Of a stretch of DNA of 64,000 nucleotides, positions 1 to 8,768 are shown piece after piece. The notes under the pieces are model-generated. The model worked only from the letters and a program-made list of their open reading frames with translations, did no database searches and was not told the DNA's origin. Origin of the DNA: Rhodanobacter fulvus Jip2 (GTDB taxonomy: Bacteria; Pseudomonadota; Gammaproteobacteria; Xanthomonadales; Rhodanobacteraceae); NCBI RefSeq assembly GCF_000264315.1, contig NZ_AJXU01000028.1, positions 334,254 through 398,253 of the forward strand, given 5' to 3'. Positions within the stretch are counted from its first letter, which is position 1. Each line of letters begins with the position of its first letter. A program made the position numbers and the translations under genes.

Positions 1-99
1 GCCCGCTCCGCCGCCTACGCGGACTCGTACCTGCGCCGCACCAGCGAGGAAGCCCACCTGCCCGGCACCGCCGCGCCCAAGCCGGAGACGAGCCGATGA
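1..99 (+). CDS. C-terminal end of an upstream gene, cut by the window edge
   Basis: An open frame enters from the left edge and stops at the TGA at 97-99, which overlaps the ATG of the cytochrome b561 gene (ATGA). About 32 residues are visible, starting ARSAAYADSYLRRT and ending KPETSR. Catalase-family peroxidases are often encoded just before a b561-type cytochrome, and the YADSYLRRT stretch would suit the end of such a protein, but this is too short to identify the gene. The overlap implies translational coupling and a shared operon. Confidence 0.45.
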   Translation, partial: ARSAAYADSYLRRTSEEAHLPGTAAPKPETSR

Positions 100-710
100 A
101 CGCCGCCCCCGACCGGTTCACACTTGCCGCGCGCGCCTTGCACTGGCTGATGGCAGTGATGATCGTGGCGATGCTGTTCATCGGCGTCGGCATGGTCGCC
201 ACCGTCTCCGCGCGGCACGAATGGCTGCTCGCCATCCACAAGCCGCTCGGCATCGCGATCCTGCTCTTGGCGGTGATCCGGCTGGCTGTGCGCGTGCGCC
301 ATCCGCCACCGCCGTTGCCGGCCGACCTGCCCGCGCTGCAGAAACTCGCGGCGCTGGCCTCGCACTGGCTGCTGTACTTCCTGATGCTGGCGATGCCGCT
401 GATCGGCTGGGCAATGCTATCGGCCGGCGGCTATCCGGTGATGCTCGGCGACGCGTTGCGGTTGCCACCGATCTTCCCCACCAGCCCGGTCGCCTTCGCC
501 GTGCTGCGCCACCTGCACGGCGCATTCGCGATGCTGCTGTTCCTCACCTTCCTGGCGCACATGGGAGCGGCGCTTTACCACGGGCTGATCCGCCGCGATG
601 GGGTATTCGCGTCGATGTTGCCTGCTGCGTCACGATCGATAGATGGCGACCGCGAAGAAGTCGATGCCGACAAGGCGGATCGTCCCTCCGCTGCTCGTCA
701 AAACGACTGA
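96..710 (+). CDS. Cytochrome b561 family protein
   Basis: A 204-residue integral membrane dihaem cytochrome of the bacterial b561/CybB type, expected to pass electrons from the quinol pool to a periplasmic or membrane partner. Four hydrophobic helices are visible (about residues 17-38, 46-65, 90-110 and 135-162). Candidate haem-ligand histidines lie in them: H16 (ALHW), H48 (IHKP), H90, H139/H141 and H155. The tail after residue 170 is polar and probably cytoplasmic. The ATG overlaps the stop of the preceding gene, so the two probably act together; a peroxidase partner would be a reasonable guess. Family assignment is firm, the physiological partner is not. Confidence 0.88.
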   Translation: MNAAPDRFTLAARALHWLMAVMIVAMLFIGVGMVATVSARHEWLLAIHKPLGIAILLLAVIRLAVRVRHPPPPLPADLPALQKLAALASHWLLYFLMLAMPLIGWAMLSAGGYPVMLGDALRLPPIFPTSPVAFAVLRHLHGAFAMLLFLTFLAHMGAALYHGLIRRDGVFASMLPAASRSIDGDREEVDADKADRPSAARQND

Positions 711-713
711 CCG

Positions 714-792
714 AAAAGGGGGACGGAGCCAACAAGAGCTCAAAGAATGATTACACCGTTTTTTGCGGCTGCTCTGCCTCGCCCCCTTTTTT
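714..792. repeat. Decayed inverted-repeat element (REP/MITE-like)
   Basis: The left arm AAAAGGGGGACGGAG (714-728) is mirrored by CTCGCCCCCTTTTTT (778-792), allowing a small gap. The interior carries CCGTTTTTTGC, which also occurs next to the element at 4757-4801. It fills the gap between the b561 gene and the convergent arr gene. It may serve as a bidirectional terminator, since the right arm ends in T6. Confidence 0.45.
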
Positions 793-804
793 CGCCCCAT
801 CCTC

Positions 805-1236
805 TCAGTTGATGATCTCTCCCATGCCGCCTTCGACGCGGCGCCTCAGTTCCAGCACGAACTCCACCTCGTAGGGCTCCCAGCTTTCGAGCTCGCCCAC
901 GATCCTCAGCGGCAATCCGCTGCGATACGACCGCGTGGGGTTGCCGCGAAACTTCTTGTTCGTGACGTTCGGGTCGTCTTCAAACGCTGCGATCGGCGTG
1001 ACGACATAGACCCGCGGCCTTCCCTCGCCTCGCGACATCTCCGCGGCAAGACCGGCCCCTTTGGGCACGGTAGTGAAATAGACATGGTTCATCACGACGC
1101 GACCGTCGTAATTGGAGGTGAACCCGGCAGTCAGCAAATCACCGACCGAAAGATCCGCCCTGGTCCCGTGATAGAACGGCCCGTCCACCCGGTCGCAATT
1201 CTCACTGGTAACCGGAACCCACTCGTCGTCATGCAT
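805..1236 (-). CDS. arr: NAD(+)--rifampin ADP-ribosyltransferase
   Basis: A protein of 143 residues, close to the usual Arr length of about 140. Arr enzymes transfer ADP-ribose from NAD to the C23 hydroxyl of rifamycins, which inactivates the drug. Diagnostic motifs are in order: FYHGTRADLSVGDLL near the N-terminus, SNYDGRVVMNHVYFT, GEGRPRVYVV, then EDDPN..NKKFRGNPTRSYRS and LRIVGE. The ATG at 1236 is chosen because homologous sequence starts there; upstream ATGs at 1251 and 1311 add a basic, Arr-unlike extension. It is monocistronic and convergent with the b561 gene. Activity on rifamycins is inferred from the family; chromosomal arr genes are common in soil bacteria. Confidence 0.9.
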   Translation of the reverse strand: MHDDEWVPVTSENCDRVDGPFYHGTRADLSVGDLLTAGFTSNYDGRVVMNHVYFTTVPKGAGLAAEMSRGEGRPRVYVVTPIAAFEDDPNVTNKKFRGNPTRSYRSGLPLRIVGELESWEPYEVEFVLELRRRVEGGMGEIIN

Positions 1237-1339
1237 CGCCCGGCGCGCCTCATGCTTGCTGCCCGATCGGCAGGCCGGCGATCTTAGGTGACGCGGCGAG
1301 CCTTGCCGCAAGCCCCGGTGGCTGATATAAATTCATGGT

Positions 1340-1367
1340 GGGAGGCGCGGTGCGCCTCCCTTTTTTT
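1340..1367 (+). terminator. Perfect intrinsic terminator hairpin
   Basis: GGGAGGCGC (1340-1348), a GGT loop and GCGCCTCCC (1352-1360) are followed by T7. The form is textbook for a rho-independent terminator reading rightward. No rightward gene lies immediately upstream (arr is on the other strand), so it may end an unannotated transcript or shield arr and DUF3761 from read-through. Confidence 0.75.
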
Positions 1368-1447
1368 GCGGAAAAATGGGTGTTGGCGCAATGCCAACGA
1401 CGCGAGATCAAAGCGGGTCGCAGCCGAACGAATGGTGTCGAAAGAAT

Positions 1448-1512
1448 GGTGTCAGTGACACTTTTTCATGGGTTCCGTTGCCGCCTCGAAATTGTCCCTG
1501 ACACCTTTTTCC
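1448..1512. repeat. Inverted-repeat element with GGTGTCAG ends
   Basis: The left arm GGTGTCAGTGACACTTTTT (1448-1466) is mirrored by ATTGTCCCTGACACC (1491-1505), which is followed by T5. The nonamer AATGGTGTC is also directly repeated at 1431 and 1445. Inverted GGTGTCAGGGACA-type ends resemble the small palindromic elements that RAYT-type transposases mobilise in gammaproteobacteria. No transposase gene is present in the window. Confidence 0.5.
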
Positions 1513-1522
1513 TGCACTGCGC

Positions 1523-1813
1523 TCATAGCCATCGGGCAACGCCTCCATGATGAGAGCAGGTGCCGCGGTGGCTCATGCTGAAGCTGAACGATCCGTCCCG
1601 ACATTGTGCAGTTGCACCCGATGGAATCGCCCCCGTGGTCGTATGGGCCGGGCGATGAACGTCGAACCCCTCGCGGTTCGTATAGCTGCCCTTCTCCACC
1701 AGCGTCGCCACACCGACGGCGTCAGCATGTGACGTTGAAGGCTCATGCTTCTGCGCCAGCGACAGGCCGGGGATGATGCCAAGCATGAGAATCAACGGCA
1801 CTAGCCTAAGCAT
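1523..1813 (-). CDS. Small secreted DUF3761 protein
   Basis: A protein of 96 residues. Residues 1-20 (MLRLVPLILMLGIIPGLSLA) look like a Sec signal peptide. The C-terminal 30 residues match the DUF3761 signature: CRDGSFSFSMSHRGTCSHHGGV followed by ARWL. It has two Cys that could pair after export and a His pair. Function is unknown for this family; small periplasmic or cell-surface proteins are typical. The gene stands alone, with the 21-bp repeat array directly upstream of its promoter region. Confidence 0.8.
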   Translation of the reverse strand: MLRLVPLILMLGIIPGLSLAQKHEPSTSHADAVGVATLVEKGSYTNREGFDVHRPAHTTTGAIPSGATAQCRDGSFSFSMSHRGTCSHHGGVARWL

Positions 1814-1879
1814 GGAGCGACCTGGGGCAATTCAACCTGGCCAAGCAAGCAACAGGCCTGCCAGAACTCGGTAGGCAAT

Positions 1880-2238
1880 CCCGGCAGGCCGGAAGATTCT
1901 CCGAACGCGCTGGCGTAAGCGCTCGGCTGCTGGCGTAACCGGCTGCATCGACCGAGATCATTTCTCGGCGGACCGAGCAAATAGCCCGGCAGGCAGGGCT
2001 CAGGTAGCCGGCGGGCCGGTAAAGAAACTCGGCCGGTGGCTAAAAGAACTCGGCGTCCCGGGTAAAACGCTCGACAGCTCGAGCAAATGACTCGGCGCGC
2101 CGGCTGCGGGTGCTCGGCGCGCCGGGCAAAAGGCTCGGCGGGTGGAGAAAAAAGCCCGGACGGCGGAGCAAATAGCTCGGTGAGTCGGGAAAGGATCCCG
2201 GTGGGTCGAGCAAGTTGGCTGGTGGGCGGCACGGCAAG
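1880..2238. repeat. Degenerate 21-bp tandem repeat array, about 17 units
   Basis: Units begin at 1880, 1901, 1922, 1943, 1964, 1985, 2007, 2028, 2049, 2070, 2091, 2113, 2134, 2155, 2176, 2197 and 2218; all are 21 bp apart except two 22-bp steps. The approximate consensus is CTCGGCGGGCCGGGCAAA plus three variable bases, with the CTCGG/CCCGG and AAA parts best kept. There are no unique spacers, so it is not CRISPR. Where no indel intervenes, frames on both strands read through as degenerate heptapeptides, but none has a convincing start or ribosome site. It lies between the leftward DUF3761 gene and the terminator of the next leftward gene. Function is unknown. Confidence 0.85.
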
Positions 2239-2294
2239 TCGGGCCAGCGCGCCGATCCGGCGCTCGCGGTGGGCGCATGGCGTGGCGCCGGCAC

Positions 2295-2339
2295 AAAAAA
2301 GGCCCGGTGCATGAGGTGGTTCGTCTCATGCGCCGGGCC
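2295..2339 (-). terminator. Intrinsic terminator of the 2374-2853 gene
   Basis: The arms 2301-2315 (GGCCCGGTGCATGAG) and 2325-2339 (CTCATGCGCCGGGCC) pair with one mismatch. On the minus strand the hairpin is followed by T6 (the A-run at 2295-2300). It lies 35 bp past the stop of the leftward gene. Confidence 0.85.
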
Positions 2340-2373
2340 GCGTGGTCACCCTGTTACATGTTGCGCTGGATCA

Positions 2374-2853
2374 TCAGGCGGTGGCGGACGCCGACTCGGG
2401 CGTGGTGCGCGCCGCGCCGCGAGCGAAGCGGGCGCCCAGGTCGCGGCGCAGGTCTTCCAGGCCCTGGTTCTTGCCGCTGACCTTCAGCAGACCGTAGCCC
2501 TCCAGCGCAAAACTCATCAGGTCGCTGCCCAGCGCAGTCGAGGTGTCCTCGGCGCGCTCGCTGAGCCGGGTCAGGCGCAGCAGGAAGCTGCCGATCTGGT
2601 CGAACGCAACCAGGTCCGCCGCCGCCTCAGCCACGTCGAGGCTGGGCGGCACTACTTGCGGGTTCTGCTGCAGCAGCTTCAGCGCCTGCCGGCAAAATAC
2701 CTCCGACTTGTCGCCCATCTTGGTCAGCGACCGACGCTGCGCCGGCTGCAGCGCGATCAGCCCGGCGAGGTTCTCTTCCAGCGTGGCCAGCGCGCCCTCC
2801 ACGGCCGTCAGCTGGTCGGCCGTCAAGGCCAGCGAAATCAGGTTCTGTGACAT
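2374..2853 (-). CDS. Conserved hypothetical protein, 159 residues
   Basis: A soluble, mostly helical protein with no signal peptide or membrane segment. It starts MSQNLISLALTADQL at an ATG preceded by ACGGAG at proper spacing; the longer in-frame start at 2898 lacks such a site. It contains MGDKSEVFCRQAL and a very regular C-terminal stretch EGYGLLKVSGKNQGLEDLRR, then ARFARG. The same pattern occurs in conserved hypothetical proteins of other proteobacteria, but no function is known to me. It has its own terminator and appears to be a single-gene unit. Confidence 0.8.
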   Translation of the reverse strand: MSQNLISLALTADQLTAVEGALATLEENLAGLIALQPAQRRSLTKMGDKSEVFCRQALKLLQQNPQVVPPSLDVAEAAADLVAFDQIGSFLLRLTRLSERAEDTSTALGSDLMSFALEGYGLLKVSGKNQGLEDLRRDLGARFARGAARTTPESASATA

Positions 2854-3248
2854 CACGATCTCCGTATCGGTTGATGGGGCCGCCTGCGCTTCGCGCAAGC
2901 TCCGTTGCGTGGACAGGTGGCCGGTGGTGCCCGCGACATCTAGCGGCTCATTGCCGAGAGTGGGGGCGCGGGAACGATGCCAGAGGTGGTAGCGGTTGGC
3001 TGTCGGTGCGAGGGATGTTGTGGTGTAGAGGTTGGCTGACGCGAAGGTGGATACCAGTCGTCAAGGGTGGAAAAGCGTGGAGCGGAGAAGCGCGAGAGTT
3101 GCTGAAATGGAATGGCTACAACCGCCTACGTAATTGCCTACCGTACGTTCGGAGATGGCGATTTCAGCTTTGATGGTCAAAAATTAACCAACACCTAAAA
3201 CTACCCTTCATTAAAAGCAACGCCGAACTGAAGCCCACTCCGTCTTTT

Positions 3249-3278
3249 TTATCCACAACAATGCACAGCTTATCCACA
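3249..3278 (+). promoter_or_regulatory. Two perfect DnaA boxes, same orientation
   Basis: TTATCCACA occurs at 3249-3257 and again at 3270-3278, exactly 21 bp (two helical turns) apart. Both match the strong consensus TTWTNCACA with no mismatch. An AT-richer patch (about 3175-3255) lies to the left. No other gene occupies 2854-3499 convincingly. The site could titrate DnaA, regulate the nearby gene, or be a relic of a mobile replicon. Confidence 0.6.
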
Positions 3279-3318
3279 GACTTGTTGTCTCGCTTGGTGA
3301 GATGTATGCCGTTATGAT

Positions 3319-3381
3319 GGGGCCGAGTTCACAAAAAAAGCGCCGGTCAGTTAGTCGCTGATCGGCGCTTGGTGAACTCGG
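3319..3381. repeat. Large nested hairpin with GGGGCCGAGTTCAC end
   Basis: The outer arms CCGAGTTCAC (3323-3332) and GTGAACTCGG (3372-3381) are perfect. The inner arms AAGCGCCGGTCAG (3338-3350) and CTGATCGGCGCTT (3358-3370) have one G-T type mismatch and a 7-nt loop. An A7 run on the left makes it look like an intrinsic terminator on the minus strand. The left 14 bp recur in the same orientation at 4757, so the two may be related elements flanking the segment between them. Confidence 0.7.
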
Positions 3382-3499
3382 AAGCGCCACGGAAGTCCGC
3401 AGTCAGTCCCGAGTGCTACAGCAAGCGAACGGTACTGATGAAGCGGGCGTTGTGTCAAACGGCACGACGTGGCAGTCACCTACCGTAAGCGAGGTTCAT

Positions 3500-3724
3500 A
3501 TGAAGAACTATCACATCACCAAAGACAGTGATGGCTGGAAGCTCAAGGGACAAGGTGCTGAGCGCGCCACGATCAGAGCTGACACCAAGGCTGAGATCGT
3601 TCACAAAACCAGTGAATTTATGAACGACAAAGTGGGGTCCGTAAAAATCCACAAGGAAGACGGGAAGATTCAGGAGGAACGGACTTACCAGCGTAAGGAC
3701 GATCCAACTAAATCGAAAGGTTGA
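3500..3724 (+). CDS. DUF2188 domain protein
   Basis: A protein of 74 residues starting MKNYHITKDSDGWKLKGQG, with GAERATIRADTKAEIV and a C-terminal SVKIHKEDGKIQEERTY typical of DUF2188 (about 60 residues; function unknown, often in stress-related or mobile contexts). The ATG at 3500 follows GCGAGG; an upstream extension to 3413 has no ribosome site. It is followed by a strong intrinsic terminator 20 bp downstream, so it is monocistronic. Its coding sequence is less GC-rich than most of the window. Confidence 0.82.
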   Translation: MKNYHITKDSDGWKLKGQGAERATIRADTKAEIVHKTSEFMNDKVGSVKIHKEDGKIQEERTYQRKDDPTKSKG

Positions 3725-3743
3725 TGTATCTAGTGCTATGAAG

Positions 3744-3770
3744 GGCCGGGCGAAAGCCCGGCCTTTCTTT
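3744..3770 (+). terminator. Intrinsic terminator after the DUF2188 gene
   Basis: GGCCGGGC (3744-3751), a GAAA tetraloop and GCCCGGCC (3756-3763) are followed by TTTCTTT. It has a perfect 8-bp stem, a stable GNRA loop and a U-rich tail. Confidence 0.9.
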
Positions 3771-3792
3771 GCGAGGCTAATCTCTGGAACGG

Positions 3793-4719
3793 TCAGAACG
3801 AAAAGAAGGTACGTCGTTCCTCTTCAGAGTGAAGGTTGTATTTCGCGACATGATAATAGGCGGCGGCAACTTTCTCTGATCGCAAGACAAACGGAATATT
3901 GTCGAAACAAAATTCCGCTATAACTGCAGAGAAGTCCTTTTCGTAACAATCCTGCAGGATTTTCAGACGCGTGGATGGGAAACTGTCCTTAAATTCGACA
4001 TTGAACTCCGGCTGGAAGTAGCGAATCATCGCCGCTTCATATAGAGCCACCCTCTCCCGTTCACTCGTTCCGAATAATTTGTCGAGCCCCGCCTGGATTC
4101 TAGACCCATCATGATCTAGTTCATCCGCGTGAGGACTGAGAACAGTCACAAGCTGATTGTTGGGCTGGACCTCCACTAAAATCAGAGCGATCTGATGTCC
4201 CGGAGGAGCTTGCCGTAGAGCGATCTTTTGAAGCGTTTCGTGACTGAGAAGCCTGTCGAGTGCTGAGCGAGAGCCATCTCGGCCGAAGGATTGACCTATG
4301 TATCTGACGTCAAATTCCAAGGGAGCATGTTGTTGACTTAGACGGACGAGAATCTGGTCGTCGGTGGGTGCATAGCGTTGACCATCTTGGCCCTCTACGA
4401 ACCAAAATCCGTCAACTTTTCTAAGGCAAGCTCCTTCGGGAAATTCCCAACTAACTGATCTGCGTTCACCGAGACAATCCAAGTGGATCGAAACTGTTCG
4501 ATCATGCTGTTCTGAATCCGACACCAAAACGCGCGGTAGATAGCCAATGAAGTATATGTGGCAGGACTCGATGGTTTCCGCAAACGGCCGAAGAGCCTCC
4601 ACGTCGTAGAGTCCCACTGCTGGGAGGTTCACGTAGCTATACGCGTACATGCTGAGTGCGTGCTCGACATCGAAGCGATTTGCACGGAATAGATCAGCAC
4701 GCTCCTTCTCGTCAGTCAT
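3793..4719 (-). CDS. Hypothetical protein with possible GIY-YIG-like nuclease region
   Basis: A soluble protein of 308 residues. The N-terminal half (about 1-130) resembles nothing I can name. From about residue 140 the order VRYIGQSFGRDGSR, DRLLSHETLQKI, then LYEAAMIRYFQPEFNVEF recalls the GIY-YIG layout: a YIG strand, an Arg/His helix, and a late Glu with a (K)P.(Y)N-like ending. A GIY tripeptide is not seen, so this is a fold guess only. Base composition is clearly more AT-rich than the neighbours, which suggests transfer. It converges on the DUF2188 gene, and the pair lies between related inverted repeats. The ATG at 4719 is used; a TTG sits directly before it. Confidence 0.65.
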   Translation of the reverse strand: MTDEKERADLFRANRFDVEHALSMYAYSYVNLPAVGLYDVEALRPFAETIESCHIYFIGYLPRVLVSDSEQHDRTVSIHLDCLGERRSVSWEFPEGACLRKVDGFWFVEGQDGQRYAPTDDQILVRLSQQHAPLEFDVRYIGQSFGRDGSRSALDRLLSHETLQKIALRQAPPGHQIALILVEVQPNNQLVTVLSPHADELDHDGSRIQAGLDKLFGTSERERVALYEAAMIRYFQPEFNVEFKDSFPSTRLKILQDCYEKDFSAVIAEFCFDNIPFVLRSEKVAAAYYHVAKYNLHSEEERRTFFSF

Positions 4720-4756
4720 CAACTAATCCGCCAATTTCAGAAGAACGGTTAGAGGA

Positions 4757-4801
4757 AGGGGCCGAGTTCACTTACATCATCTCCCAAAGTGAACCTGACC
4801 C
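4757..4801. repeat. Inverted repeat with GGGGCCGAGTTCACTT end
   Basis: The left arm GGGGCCGAGTTCACTT (4757-4772) pairs with AAGTGAACCTGACCCC (4786-4801) at 13 of 16 positions, followed by GTTTTTTGC. The left end is identical over 14 bp to the end of the hairpin at 3319. It may also terminate the fatty acid hydroxylase operon. Confidence 0.6.
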
Positions 4802-4877
4802 CGTTTTTTGCCTCCGTCCCGATTTCGATTTCGTACGATCTCGTCCGCTTTGCCTGTCCCGGTTTCGCGGCCGCAGA

Positions 4878-5600
4878 CTAGCCAATTGTGCGGAACAGTC
4901 GATCCATGGCCCGAGACGTAAATCCGTAATTTACGTTACCGCGCGTGTGGTGCAGTCGATGGTAGCCCGGGTCATCGACAAGGCGTTTGATCCAATTTCC
5001 GTCTGGGCAATTGGGCATCAGATCATAATTGCAGTGGATGCAGGTCGTGAACAACATGCCCAAAGCGTGCAGCAGAAAAGCGGTGCCAATACCCAGCGGT
5101 ACGACCAGCATGAACAACGGCAGCGTCGCGCCGATGATGACGGCCTCAACTGGATGCACGCTGTAGCCGGACCACGGTGTAACTCGTACGGAGTGATGGT
5201 GCACTCGGTGGATGCGAATCAACTGACGAGAGTGCAACATCCGATGGGTCGCGTACGAGTACACGTTGTTGAACACCACGAACGCCGTGATTTGTAGCAA
5301 CCCCATTGGCCAGGATGCCGGCCACAGTCCCGTGCAAAGTGCGCGGTAACTCAGGCTGATGACGCCGAAGACCAAGCAGGCAACGATGCCGTTGCGAATT
5401 TCACCCATCACCTGTTTGGGACGAGGCGGATGGGTGTCAATGGTCTGACCCAAGTGCAACCGGGGCCACAGGTTTGATGTGAAGTAGCTGCCCAGACCAG
5501 CGCCCGCAAAATAGATAGTCATGTGCACACAAGTCGCCATGACTAGGGCGATTGCCCAAGGCGCCTGAAGCCAGTACGACAGCAGTTCATTCACCCACAT
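4878..5600 (-). CDS. Sterol desaturase / fatty acid hydroxylase family membrane protein
   Basis: A di-iron membrane oxygenase of the fatty acid hydroxylase superfamily, 240 residues from the ATG at 5600, which has GGAG nine bases upstream. The open frame extends much further but that part overlaps the DUF4166 gene and is not expected to be translated. His clusters are present: HRMLH (about 119-123), HRVHHH (131-136), H149, HCNYD (189) and HRLHH (214-218). Several hydrophobic segments flank them. It overlaps the end of the DUF4166 gene by 14 bp, implying coupled translation. The substrate, lipid or other, cannot be told from sequence. Confidence 0.85.
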   Translation of the reverse strand: MWVNELLSYWLQAPWAIALVMATCVHMTIYFAGAGLGSYFTSNLWPRLHLGQTIDTHPPRPKQVMGEIRNGIVACLVFGVISLSYRALCTGLWPASWPMGLLQITAFVVFNNVYSYATHRMLHSRQLIRIHRVHHHSVRVTPWSGYSVHPVEAVIIGATLPLFMLVVPLGIGTAFLLHALGMLFTTCIHCNYDLMPNCPDGNWIKRLVDDPGYHRLHHTRGNVNYGFTSRAMDRLFRTIG

Positions 5601-6189
5601 GATGCGGCTCTCCGAGTCGTTCGGCATCAAGCAAACCACCGTAGGCCAGTATCGTGCCCAACCATGGCAACGAAAATTGCACCTGGAAACGGTACCGGCC
5701 GTTCTCGGTGCGTTTCCAGGCCGCGGTGGTCGGAAGCAGGTGCCGTGGAAGTGGCACGCCGCAAAAACGTGCCTGCCGCAATCGCCAATACCAACCGCCG
5801 TCGATGATCTCCACCGCAAGCCGCAATTGCACGGCGCCGGTTTGCTCAATCCAGTAACCATTGGGCCACGCGCCCACCGGTTCGAACACCGACAGCATGC
5901 GCGCATCCCCAGCGAATGTGCGCCGCCAGAACATCTGTTTGTCGTTGCTGCCGATCTGGACCTCAAAGGCACATCGCTCGCAACTCTCTGGAATACCGAG
6001 AGAGCGCGCCAGTCGGCGACCAAACCAGCCCGCCAAGCCTGAGCCGGTTCGGACTTCTACTGGGCCAGACAACGTCCCACCACGTCGGTGCAATTGCTGG
6101 AGCAGCGGATGCAGTTGCGAAAACGCATCGCCAAACCACGTCTCGACCAGGCCGTGGACGGATGTGCTGCGGGGGAGTGTGTGCTTCAC
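5587..6189 (-). CDS. DUF4166 domain protein
   Basis: A protein of 200 residues from a GTG start. The sequence runs from LVETWFGDAFSQLHPLLQQLH through RRGGTLSGPVEV and LGIPESCERCAFEVQIG to WKRTENGRYRFQV and GLLDAERL, the usual layout of DUF4166. The function of DUF4166 is unknown; it is sometimes fused or linked to saccharopine-dehydrogenase-like or lipid-related proteins. The gene lies 18 bp after hutU and overlaps the hydroxylase gene that follows, so the three genes probably form one transcript. Confidence 0.8.
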   Translation of the reverse strand: MKHTLPRSTSVHGLVETWFGDAFSQLHPLLQQLHRRGGTLSGPVEVRTGSGLAGWFGRRLARSLGIPESCERCAFEVQIGSNDKQMFWRRTFAGDARMLSVFEPVGAWPNGYWIEQTGAVQLRLAVEIIDGGWYWRLRQARFCGVPLPRHLLPTTAAWKRTENGRYRFQVQFSLPWLGTILAYGGLLDAERLGEPHHVGE

Positions 6190-6207
6190 AGTCCTGGCGC
6201 GTTGGGT

Positions 6208-7896
<1,689 letters not shown>

Positions 7897-8033
7897 CGAT
7901 GGGCCTCCGTACGAAGACAAAGCAGTATAGGTCACGCACTGAAGCGCGAGCCGTCACCGGGGGCTTGCTCGGACGTGAATCGACGGTCACCTGGTGCTAT
8001 GTACACTCGGTCGCCTCATCGGAGAACCCGGAC

Positions 8034-8768
8034 ATGCCCACGGTGACGCAATTGGCGGAGGAACTGCGCATCGCGAACGATGCGTTGGCGGCGGCAAACA
8101 GGAAACTGGCCGACGCCGATGCGCGACACGAGACCATGATCGGCGAACTCAACCACCGCGTGCGCAACATGCTGGCGGTGGTCAGCGCCGTGGCGAACCA
8201 GACCCTGGCGAAAGCGGTCGATGAGGACGTGCTGGACGCGTTCCAGGACCGGCTGCAGGCCATGGCGCGCACCTACAAGCTGCTGACGGAAGCGGGTTGG
8301 TCGCATCTGCCGTTCCAGGAGCTGGTGCGCGAAGCCCTGGCCGCCCACGCCGATCCATCGCGGTTCTCGCTGGACGGGCCGACGTTGAATCTCACCCCGC
8401 GCGAAGCGTTGGCGCTGGGCATGGTCATCCACGAGCTGGCGGCGAACGCGCTGAAACACGGTGCGCTGTCCACTGCGAACGGGCATGTGCAGGTGTGCTG
8501 GGAAAACCCTGCCGGCCAGGCTGATGCCATCGACATCCGCTGGACCGAATCCAGCGGGCCGCCCGTGGTCGCGCCACAGCATCGGGGTTTCGGCATGCTG
8601 ATGGTGGAGCGCCAACTGGCGTACGAGCTGCAGGGTCACAGCACTGTCACCTACGCGCGTGGAGGATTGCGGGCCACGCTGCACCTGCCCCCACGGCAGG
8701 CGCCCCAGGAGCACGAGCATGAACGCGGCACATCCCGATGGCCCGGTCGTCATGGTGGTGGAGGATGA
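8034..8768 (+). CDS. Soluble HWE-family histidine kinase
   Basis: A protein of 244 residues with no membrane or recognisable sensor domain, only a short coiled N-terminus (about 1-35) and the kinase core. The phosphoacceptor is H41 in ELNHRVRNMLAVV; the N box is HELAANALKHG (133-143) with N138; the HWE-type W-x-E is WTE at 170-172; a G box is GFGMLM (185-190). The ATG at 8034 has GGAG at a good distance. The stop overlaps the next gene by 50 bp, so kinase and regulator are co-translated. The missing sensor suggests the signal comes by protein contact or from the coiled N-terminus. Confidence 0.9.
   Translation: MPTVTQLAEELRIANDALAAANRKLADADARHETMIGELNHRVRNMLAVVSAVANQTLAKAVDEDVLDAFQDRLQAMARTYKLLTEAGWSHLPFQELVREALAAHADPSRFSLDGPTLNLTPREALALGMVIHELAANALKHGALSTANGHVQVCWENPAGQADAIDIRWTESSGPPVVAPQHRGFGMLMVERQLAYELQGHSTVTYARGGLRATLHLPPRQAPQEHEHERGTSRWPGRHGGGG

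Noticed and set aside
1880..2238. CRISPR array
   Set aside because: Repeats are contiguous 21-bp units with no unique spacers, and no cas genes are present.
1801..2312. Heptad-repeat proteins read from either strand of the 21-bp array
   Set aside because: A 21-bp period keeps frames open by itself; none of the frames has a ribosome site, a clean start or a family match.
5601..6023. N-terminal extension of the fatty acid hydroxylase
   Set aside because: It overlaps the DUF4166 gene in another frame, looks unlike protein, and the ATG at 5600 has a proper ribosome site.
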